From Zygosaccharomyces rouxii (taxonomy: Eukaryota; Ascomycota; Saccharomycetes; Saccharomycetales; Saccharomycetaceae), in the NCBI RefSeq assembly GCF_000026365.1, contig NC_012992.1:248001-312000 (forward strand): DNA of 64,000 nt, in the 5' to 3' direction. Below the pieces are notes generated by a model. It worked only from the letters and a program-made list of their open reading frames with translations, searched no databases and was not told the DNA's origin. Both the position numbers and the translations under genes were made by a program. Positions 57,006-64,000 of this stretch are shown piece after piece (the first letter of the stretch is position 1; every line of letters begins with the position of its first letter).

Positions 57006-58253
57006 ATGTCAATCCTTTACAACACTAATTCAAGTCTAATACCAAAATTCCAAAGGCATAATTTGATTAGACCCCACAGGGCAGAATTTAAACTACAAAA
57101 CGAATTCCAGAGTCGTCATCCCAAGGATAGTGATGATTATTTGAAGGATCTATGTCGTGCCAATTGGACCACCTCCCTTCATGGGCGCATCAACAAATTT
57201 GATCGACTAGAGTTGAGTATAAACGCATTTTGTGCATTGATTGTACGTAATTTTCTAGGGTGGTATGGTGTCAAGATTCCTACACAAGATGATCAGTTTC
57301 CAACCCTTGTATTCGATTTGATTCAAGATACAATTGCTTATTTGAAAAAATGTGAAATCGATCTTGAGGACCTGGTATGTGATCAACTGGCATTGATTCT
57401 ATCACAACATGTCCAAGCAATGAGAAAATTATCAAGTTCAGAATCGTCAACTTTCTTACATTATTGTAACTTGACACTTTATCAGAATCAATACCCACAA
57501 TTGATCACCAAAAGATTGAAAAAACCCCTGGACAATCAATCTGAATTACAATCGACTTTTCTTGAAGCCCTTTTCAATGATCTTTTGTTGGGTAAAGTGC
57601 TGGATAGCGTGTTGGAGCCTTATTACATTCTCGATGTCTTGAGGAAACTACCAGTGGACCAAGAGAAAAGTACTGTTCCCAGTTCCTGGTCTCTTGAGAA
57701 TGTTTTGAAGTCAATTGTATCTCTAGGCGGTATTCTAGTTCAAATGGCTCCTAGATCAAACACAAGGAGTGACCAACAGCCGTTTCTCAACCGCTACATA
57801 TTCACATTTTTATTTCAAGATGTGCTTAGAACTTCTGATAAGAAACCATTTTTATTTGCTCTATTCAAATCATTACGATTTGGGACTTCTAGATTCAAGC
57901 CTATGGACAAGTTTTTACACAGTGTGTTTCAAAATACTCTAATTACAAAAATCACGACAGCTTCCATTTGGCAAAAGCTGTTTGTCAGTTTAAGGCATAT
58001 GCTTTTCCCTCAAGATACTGATATGGGCCCCAGTACCGAAGTCCCCACAGGTGAGGCATTGGAAGCCGTTAAAGTAGAGGCATGTAACACACTCTGGAAA
58101 TTCATCCAGCGCAAGCACATACATCTACTATTTGGAACAACGCAGGACGATGTTCACTTATGGATAGAGATTTTATCGAAGAACAAGCAGTGTAACAAAT
58201 TGCTATGTTTTAGAATAATCGATTGTCTCCTGGCAAACTTGGATTCCCATTAG
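57006..58253 (+). CDS. NVJ3: PXA-domain protein, nucleus-vacuole junction (Nvj3-like)
   Basis: A 415-residue protein resembling S. cerevisiae YDR179W-A (463 residues), a homolog of the sorting nexin Mdm1 at nucleus-vacuole contacts. A PXA-type domain begins near residue 40 (DSDDYLKDLCRANWTTSLHGRINKF) and runs to about 215; the rest is helical with no transmembrane segment. The assignment rests on this domain pattern plus position between CSN9 and SCC2. The first ATG is used. Its stop codon overlaps the PUS5 stop by 4 bp on the opposite strand. Confidence 0.82.
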   Translation: MSILYNTNSSLIPKFQRHNLIRPHRAEFKLQNEFQSRHPKDSDDYLKDLCRANWTTSLHGRINKFDRLELSINAFCALIVRNFLGWYGVKIPTQDDQFPTLVFDLIQDTIAYLKKCEIDLEDLVCDQLALILSQHVQAMRKLSSSESSTFLHYCNLTLYQNQYPQLITKRLKKPLDNQSELQSTFLEALFNDLLLGKVLDSVLEPYYILDVLRKLPVDQEKSTVPSSWSLENVLKSIVSLGGILVQMAPRSNTRSDQQPFLNRYIFTFLFQDVLRTSDKKPFLFALFKSLRFGTSRFKPMDKFLHSVFQNTLITKITTASIWQKLFVSLRHMLFPQDTDMGPSTEVPTGEALEAVKVEACNTLWKFIQRKHIHLLFGTTQDDVHLWIEILSKNKQCNKLLCFRIIDCLLANLDSH

Positions 58254-59002
58254 AATGTCCACTCTTCCAAAAGCATCTTTTGAATCTCGGGAATGAAATT
58301 CCCTTTTTCGTCCAAATATCGACGATCCCACAGCTTACCATTGTTGTTAAATGTCATTGGTATCAGATGTTCTCTCTTTTGTAAACCAATCTTCGTTTTA
58401 ACACAAGCTGCATGTAATGCTATCTGTAAAGGATCGGTATGTGGTAATAGTGGACCACCGTATTTAACATCGTTCAAAACTGGTTGTTTTAAAATATGGG
58501 AAAGGTGCTTTCTAATCTGATGTTTTTGTCCAGTGGAGAGCTCAACAAGTATACATTTTTCATCAAATCTTCTGTATTTGGATACCATTCCCATCTTGTC
58601 GATTATACCGTATTCATTCAGATATTTGGGATCACCCTTACCTGGGTTGTCTATCATGGCTACATACCTCCTATCAATCTTATAACCTTTATTACCGCCC
58701 TCTTTCAGATTCCTCGAGAAGTACTTTGCAGCATTTTTGTTTGTAGCGACGAGCAACCCTCCTGAAACACAACTATCCAGCCTGTGTACTAGTCTCCAAC
58801 TATCAAAATCTCTTTTACTAGTGCTGCTCTGGGATTTCAATTCGTCTAACAGAACTTTGGGCGTATTGACATGTTGGTTCTTATAAAGTCCATGGTAAAT
58901 CCAACGATGAACATTTCCAGGTTGTGAAAGTACATTAGGAGGCTTGTTTATCAGAAAATAATTGTTACATTCATGTACAATTTTCAGAACTGGCTTATTC
59001 AT
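58250..59002 (-). CDS. PUS5: Mitochondrial 21S rRNA pseudouridine synthase Pus5
   Basis: A 250-residue RluA-family enzyme (254 in S. cerevisiae) that makes one pseudouridine in mitochondrial large rRNA. The catalytic motif is LVHRLDSCVSGGLLVAT with Asp76. The second conserved block VELSTGQKHQIRKHL follows near 160, and ALHAACVKT near 205. The N-terminus lacks an obvious strong presequence. The first ATG is used. Matches YLR165C, so it belongs to the other syntenic track than the NVJ3 gene it overlaps. Confidence 0.93.
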   Translation of the reverse strand: MNKPVLKIVHECNNYFLINKPPNVLSQPGNVHRWIYHGLYKNQHVNTPKVLLDELKSQSSTSKRDFDSWRLVHRLDSCVSGGLLVATNKNAAKYFSRNLKEGGNKGYKIDRRYVAMIDNPGKGDPKYLNEYGIIDKMGMVSKYRRFDEKCILVELSTGQKHQIRKHLSHILKQPVLNDVKYGGPLLPHTDPLQIALHAACVKTKIGLQKREHLIPMTFNNNGKLWDRRYLDEKGNFIPEIQKMLLEEWTF

Positions 59003-59236
59003 GAGAAACCGATCTTTATTTCGTTATGTTTATATAGATCTAAGTAAGAGCATTGATTTTCTAACTTAACAAACTCGTTACCAGTTTATAAAGCTACTAA
59101 AAAATCTTAGGGAAAGGCTGCTTCAATCGAAGAAGTGAGCTCGATCGAGGTCTTTATACGGTGACTTTGATATTATTGGTTCATTATTGATACTCTGAGG
59201 GTGTGCCTCCTCAAGATCTCGTTGAAATTGGCGGCT
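59003..59236. promoter_or_regulatory. PUS5/SCC2 divergent promoter
   Basis: 234 bp between ATGs. No MCB box, TATA or other clear word was found. Confidence 0.3.
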
Positions 59237-62200
59237 ATGTCTAACTTTCCAGGTGAGGATATTGATATACCGAAAAGACTGTTAGAATCACTTGAGGGAC
59301 AGCCTCTTAACTACTTAATACCAAAGAGTGGTCTTTCAGATTTGATAGATCCGACTAGAGGAGCGTCTATGCCTCTAGTTGGAAACGCATTCTCTTCACC
59401 ATCTTCAGAAACGTTAGATCAATCATCACAGTGTATTGTTGAATTGGATACGAAGAAGAGCAAATACATGTTCAGACGTCCAAAAAACTGGAAATCTAGT
59501 GAAAATAATGGAGCTGAATCAGCACCAGATATGATGGAAGGTCTTTCGCCTTTAGCTAAACAGTGTTTGATGGCTTCGAATATTGAGGTGCACAGTGATG
59601 ATATTCAAGATGAATCAAAGGTTTTACCCAAGAAAGTGGAGAAGCATAAACTGGACGCCACTGAGACTCATACCATAGACCTTAATGTTGAAGCCAATAC
59701 CAAGAAGATGAAAGTTGGATCCAATGTGACAGTCAATCTGGCATCTCTTGCACAACGATACATGGGGGATCTAATGGCATTTTTAGATGAAATTGAAAAA
59801 GATTCAACGAGTGAATATAGAAATGTGGAATATTGGACGATGTTGCCGACCAAAAATTACGTTCTAACAGAGGAATGTTTGGCTAAGTTGCAGATGGCCA
59901 TGAATAACAGTTTGTCAATTCGTGGATCTGTGGGGAATATTAGTGTGGATAAATTGATTAAACTGTTGGATATCCTGGTAATCAACATTAAAATGGCTGA
60001 GTCTAATGATATGGAGGAGTTGGAGGATCAGACACTCAATCGTATTGCCCATGCATCTGTATCTTTGATCTTTACTACTTTTCTTCTAGAGGGCAACGAT
60101 AAGAGACTGTCCTTGGAAAGGTACATTCTAACGCCATTAGAATTTATTGGTAATTCAGTGAGAAAAATCAAAAAGTCTTTGACAGATCTAACTGCCTTAA
60201 GGACGGAATTGAGTTTACTTCATCAATCTATCTCATTATTACCATCCTACATTTATCAAAAGCCATTTCTGGACAAGGGTCTTATTACGAAACTTATCTA
60301 CATCTTCACAGATTTGCTCATGGATAATGAACTAGACTCTGTGAGTAATACCTTATCATTACAATATGGTAGGGATAACGTCAAATTAGAAAGTACAAAC
60401 ATTCTAGTCTCATTATTCACTAAATTGCCCGATCAGAGAGAACTTATAATAGAAGAACTGCTATCGAACGTAGAGAAATTGCCCGTTAAGAGAGTACAGA
60501 GAAGACTTAGGAAGGTGGAAAGTGATGTATTTGCCACGGATTTCACAATAACTGTCATTTTACTGTTAGAAAATGTGAATAGTTACGATTATGCCAAAAT
60601 GATAGCAACCTCTCAACCAGATTTAATCCCAGCCGTTAGCGAAACGTATTCGGAAGATACTAGAGCACTTAACGGTTTCGCAAGCCAACTGGCCGAATCT
60701 ATTTTTGACCGCTTTGTCAAAAGTACCACCAATTATCGTCATGTCTTGGAAAATTATGTTCAAGACCTCATAGCATTATTACCGTTTCCTCAATGGTGTG
60801 TTTCACAAGATTTGCTTTATTTTATTACCAGGAAACTTTTATTTGCATATGATCCATCACATCCACAATCCGCGAACATTGAATCGACTTGTTTGCATTT
60901 GTTAGGGTCAATAGGTTTGGCGATGTTTGAAATCAAATGTAGTACAAATCCAGAGGATGCCAATAACTTGGTAAGGTTGTTTAATTCACCAAGTAGTCTC
61001 CCAAATTTTTCCAAATATTTTGACAACTGTTTTGAATTCACTGGAGCAATTGAAAGACACTCAGCTGGGAAATACTTATGGCATAAAAAATTCGGTATTC
61101 TAATGGGATTGGACGAGTATGCTGATAATGCAGAAGGTCAGAGTGGAGAGAAACTGAAGCTAACGATTGATGAAGTAAAAAAATTGGGTGAGGGAAGTAC
61201 CAGTATCAAAAAACCTATGAATAAGATAGAACCTCAAATGGTAAGAGAAAGCTATTTTTCCATTTTGCATGCGCTCGACTTGCTGAACATGTACGAGCCC
61301 TACTTAAAATTGATTTTATCAATATTAGGAAAGAATAAAATTAAACTAAAATCGACTGCGATCAAGTGCCTTTCATTATTAGCCACAGCAGATCAAAGGA
61401 TTTTGAATAGCCCCATGGTGAAAAATACGATTAGTAAAACGTTGCAAGATCCTTCTGCATCAGTGAAAGACGCAGTTTTGGACCTAATTAGCATTGGATC
61501 ATCATACTTGGAGTATTACCAGCAACTCAATGTGAATTACGACGATGAAAGTGTATTAATAAGAAAACATGTTTTGAAAATTAATGGGAATATCTATGAC
61601 GAAACAAAATCCTTAGAAACTCAAGTTTTCGTTGCGTCGAGAATTCTTTTGAAGATTGAAGATGAGGAAGATAATATCATCGAAATGGCGAGAAATATGC
61701 TTTTAGAAAAATGGATTTTCCCTGTCAAAGCAGATGATAATCTCTTGGAACAACAATCTGCAGAATATAAAAATATTTTGATTGTGATGTCAAGTGTCGC
61801 CATAATGAACAGCAAATGCTCCCAATTATTTGAATGGTATCTGAATTTTTTCCTATTAAACAAACAATTGCATTCACCTGAAGTATATGATTGTATTCTT
61901 CGTAGCCTCAATAAGCTTACGGACCCTCTAGTTCAAGGTATTGTGGAACTACAATCTACTGAACCGACTGAATCGAATATTTTACTAAAGCAAAAATTTT
62001 TGGTTCTACTATCGAAATTTGCAGATTGTTCTTCGGCATTCATCACAAAAGATCACATTATCGCTCTTTACCCATATATTGTTTCAGATGAGAAGTCTAA
62101 CTTACAGTTCCATATTTTGCATGTCTTCAAAAATACAATGCAAAATCTTTCAAATTTTAAGCCTAAATTTCTATTTGACTTGGAAACAATTCTTCTGAGT

Positions 62201-63652
62201 AGGTTACCTCGAATGAGTGTGAAAGAAATTGGAGAAGCGATGCCGTTAATATGGTGTGTTGCAACAAATAGAAAAGATATTAGCAGGGTTACAAAGGCTT
62301 GTTCTTCTTGCTTTCAACATATGAGCCCTTATATCAACATTGCAAATAAGAATCCTAGTGATATTACGGTGGAAAGTAAACTTCAGCGGCTCATCTACCT
62401 CGCGGCAGCTTTTGCACGATTTTGCAAATTTCCTAATAAAGAGACCAAGCCAGCTTATGTCCAAAGTGATGAACCGGTTCATGAATACGTTGCTAAATGT
62501 TTGCTTTTGTTATCACGTCAAGGTATTCCACATGTCATTCGCCGAATTTCAATAAAGGCACTAACTCAATTATGTGGGGACCGTCCTAAATTATTCAACT
62601 CCAAGCACATACTAAATTTGCTTGATGATGAATTTGAAAGTGATCATCTCGATATCAAACTTGTAATTTTGGAGAGTCTTTATGATTTTTTCATGGCAGA
62701 GGAAAGTAAACTGATCAAACAAACTGGTGTCAACATTTCTGTCTCATCAAATACAGTCCCTAAGGGTCAAAAAAAGCAAGAATCTTTTAGTGGCGACGGT
62801 ATTTGTGCAGCATTAGTCACACGTTTCTTAAAACACATTTTGAAGATTTGTCTGTCTCAAGATATCAAAAGTTCATTAGTCGCGGTAAGATCACTCAAAT
62901 TAATTTTACAATATGGTTATACAAATCCATCACATTGCATACCTACAGCCATAGCGTTAGTTGGATCCACAAACCAGTATCTTCGCAATATTGCCATTGA
63001 AGTTCTTACTGAATTATTCGAAAAATACGAAACTATGGTATTTGCAGGTATTTCTCAAGGCGTTAAAGTAACAGTTTACTACTGCAAGACCTTGGAAGGT
63101 CCTGGTTTTTACAATAATGATTCTTTCTTGAGAACACTTCAAAGTATCATGGCAAATAGTAAGAAGAACTCTGCTAAGTTTTTTAAAAGTGTTACCAGAG
63201 TGCTACAGATCTATTTTAACCAAATAGTTGGGCCTAATTGTGATTCAGAAACTAGAGATGGTATTCTGTTTTTAACAAACAATCTTCCTTTACTAAAATT
63301 TCCTACGCAATACGAACTGGTAACACTTTTAAAGGTTATAGAATTGGAATCCAATCAATTGAAAGAAGCCATAGTAGATGAATTCGAGCTGAATCAGAAC
63401 ATCGAAGATTCTGTGGAGAATATAAAGAATAGCATAATAGCGGAAATGTCACTATTTGAGGTCAAGAATCTTTTCATCCATCTCTATGGCCTAAAATCGG
63501 ATGTAACCAGTGAAGCAGAGGACGCTACGTTAAGAAATAAACCTCTGCCTACAATTGCTTTCCAGTCCCACTTGGGAGAAAGAATAAGCTTAATCATTGC
63601 TCAGGGTGAAAGAGAAGATATGATTCAGAGGTACATAAATTCACAGAATTAG
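59237..63652 (+). CDS. SCC2: Cohesin loader subunit Scc2
   Basis: A 1471-residue protein (1493 in S. cerevisiae) that, with Scc4, loads cohesin onto chromatin. The N-terminal ~150 residues are polar and include the Scc4-binding region (EGLSPLAKQCL). The rest is HEAT-repeat hook, with blocks such as LKSTAIKCLSLLATADQR, DPSASVKDAVLDLISIGSSYLEYYQQ and LVILESLYDFF that match S. cerevisiae closely. The open frame begins at GTG 59201; ATG 59237 (MSNFPGEDIDIPKRLLESLEG-type start) aligns with the S. cerevisiae start MSYPGKDKNIP. Matches YDR180W. Confidence 0.96.
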   Translation: MSNFPGEDIDIPKRLLESLEGQPLNYLIPKSGLSDLIDPTRGASMPLVGNAFSSPSSETLDQSSQCIVELDTKKSKYMFRRPKNWKSSENNGAESAPDMMEGLSPLAKQCLMASNIEVHSDDIQDESKVLPKKVEKHKLDATETHTIDLNVEANTKKMKVGSNVTVNLASLAQRYMGDLMAFLDEIEKDSTSEYRNVEYWTMLPTKNYVLTEECLAKLQMAMNNSLSIRGSVGNISVDKLIKLLDILVINIKMAESNDMEELEDQTLNRIAHASVSLIFTTFLLEGNDKRLSLERYILTPLEFIGNSVRKIKKSLTDLTALRTELSLLHQSISLLPSYIYQKPFLDKGLITKLIYIFTDLLMDNELDSVSNTLSLQYGRDNVKLESTNILVSLFTKLPDQRELIIEELLSNVEKLPVKRVQRRLRKVESDVFATDFTITVILLLENVNSYDYAKMIATSQPDLIPAVSETYSEDTRALNGFASQLAESIFDRFVKSTTNYRHVLENYVQDLIALLPFPQWCVSQDLLYFITRKLLFAYDPSHPQSANIESTCLHLLGSIGLAMFEIKCSTNPEDANNLVRLFNSPSSLPNFSKYFDNCFEFTGAIERHSAGKYLWHKKFGILMGLDEYADNAEGQSGEKLKLTIDEVKKLGEGSTSIKKPMNKIEPQMVRESYFSILHALDLLNMYEPYLKLILSILGKNKIKLKSTAIKCLSLLATADQRILNSPMVKNTISKTLQDPSASVKDAVLDLISIGSSYLEYYQQLNVNYDDESVLIRKHVLKINGNIYDETKSLETQVFVASRILLKIEDEEDNIIEMARNMLLEKWIFPVKADDNLLEQQSAEYKNILIVMSSVAIMNSKCSQLFEWYLNFFLLNKQLHSPEVYDCILRSLNKLTDPLVQGIVELQSTEPTESNILLKQKFLVLLSKFADCSSAFITKDHIIALYPYIVSDEKSNLQFHILHVFKNTMQNLSNFKPKFLFDLETILLSRLPRMSVKEIGEAMPLIWCVATNRKDISRVTKACSSCFQHMSPYINIANKNPSDITVESKLQRLIYLAAAFARFCKFPNKETKPAYVQSDEPVHEYVAKCLLLLSRQGIPHVIRRISIKALTQLCGDRPKLFNSKHILNLLDDEFESDHLDIKLVILESLYDFFMAEESKLIKQTGVNISVSSNTVPKGQKKQESFSGDGICAALVTRFLKHILKICLSQDIKSSLVAVRSLKLILQYGYTNPSHCIPTAIALVGSTNQYLRNIAIEVLTELFEKYETMVFAGISQGVKVTVYYCKTLEGPGFYNNDSFLRTLQSIMANSKKNSAKFFKSVTRVLQIYFNQIVGPNCDSETRDGILFLTNNLPLLKFPTQYELVTLLKVIELESNQLKEAIVDEFELNQNIEDSVENIKNSIIAEMSLFEVKNLFIHLYGLKSDVTSEAEDATLRNKPLPTIAFQSHLGERISLIIAQGEREDMIQRYINSQN

Positions 63653-63719
63653 TGCATAGATAAAATAATACCCAGCATTTCGTTTTACAATAGTGTAATA
63701 TACATGGATAGAAAGTATA

Positions 63720-64000
63720 TTATTTCCGTTTCACACGTTTAACAGGAAGTGTACGAATTTCAACTTGTAGCGCATCTAAGGATTGTTTTTTGTTCCCAAC
63801 TATTGGAGCATGCGCATTTCCATCAGAGATATTTGAACTGGAGTCACTATTGGGTCGAGATACTTTTTCACTTGAACCCCCATTTATTGTTAATGGTATA
63901 ACCACCTTACGTTTCGGTAATGCCACTTGACTCGGAAATTGAGTATAATTGGTAAATTTCCCTGGTGCCTGTTGCATCAGTTTATTCCACCGATGTCTTT
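63720..64000 (-). CDS. SAS4: C-terminal end of probable Sas4 (SAS acetyltransferase subunit), N-terminus outside window
   Basis: The last ~93 residues of a gene that continues beyond the window; the frame stays open to 64000 upstream of an internal Met at 63977. The visible part is polar and basic, ending PVKRVKRK, with a low-complexity Ser/Asn stretch. I do not recognise a domain. The call rests on position: YDR181C (SAS4) is the next gene after SCC2 in S. cerevisiae, in this orientation. Sas4 is part of the SAS complex that acetylates histone H4 Lys16. Confidence 0.6.
   Translation of the reverse strand, partial: RHRWNKLMQQAPGKFTNYTQFPSQVALPKRKVVIPLTINGGSSEKVSRPNSDSSSNISDGNAHAPIVGNKKQSLDALQVEIRTLPVKRVKRK

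Noticed and set aside
59201..59236. SCC2 start at 59201
   Set aside because: That codon is GTG; the ATG at 59237 matches the conserved Scc2 N-terminus.

Overview
The window is nuclear DNA from a budding yeast of the family Saccharomycetaceae. Genes are dense and nearly all intronless, spliceosomal signals are of the yeast type (GTATGT and TACTAAC), and every protein resembles a Saccharomyces cerevisiae protein. Gene order is the strongest clue. From 1 to 41.4 kb the genes interleave two S. cerevisiae tracks, YOL138-YOL149 and YNL320-YNL330, with orientations kept. From 48.8 kb to the end they interleave YDR174-YDR181 with YLR163-YLR165. This double synteny is what a lineage that never underwent the whole-genome duplication shows. 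A Zygosaccharomyces/Torulaspora-type yeast is my best guess, but the species is not proven from sequence alone.

Layout. 0-6.4 kb: RTC1 (C-terminal part), a YNL320W-type hydrolase, CDC33 (eIF4E) and VNX1. 6.4-14 kb: a long VNX1/KRE1 promoter with three MCB boxes, then KRE1, ARG8, LEM3 and PPM2. 14-18.7 kb: FIG4, RRP40 and PFA3. 18.8-25.4 kb: a giant EGT2-like GPI wall protein (2196 residues) with four nested repeat arrays. 26-31.4 kb: MDJ2, PEX6 and RPD3. 31.6-41.4 kb: RIB4, NOP8, CTR9, PSF3, PEX11, SPT20 and DCP1. 41.4-48.8 kb: a gene-poor segment with a YMR315W-type oxidoreductase and OXP1. S. cerevisiae relatives of both genes are subtelomeric, so this looks like an old chromosome-end or breakpoint region joining the two syntenic blocks. 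48.8-64 kb: HMO1 (with an intron), RSM24, NGG1, UBC1, MAS1, SDH4, CSN9, NVJ3, PUS5, SCC2 and the end of SAS4.

No tRNA, rRNA, transposon, centromere or CRISPR array was found. The genes are mostly unlinked housekeeping functions and do not form one pathway. Promoters carry readable regulatory words: MCB boxes (PSF3, VNX1/KRE1), Gcn4 (ARG8), PAC/RRPE (NOP8, PPM2, CDC33), Ace2/Swi5 (EGT2), Reb1 and Cbf1-type CACGTG (PEX6, PEX11, OXP1, MAS1/SDH4).

Most notable items: the intron after codon 15 of HMO1; a 17-bp tandem duplication over the PSF3 start codon that makes a five-codon uORF whose stop overlaps the real ATG; the exact 32/45-residue alternating array in the EGT2 homolog; a PAC-core microsatellite upstream of NOP8; a 25-bp palindrome before SDH4; and very tight convergent gene pairs whose S. 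cerevisiae members now lie on different chromosomes. Several coding starts were moved inward to the first real ATG because the longest open frame begins at a non-ATG codon.
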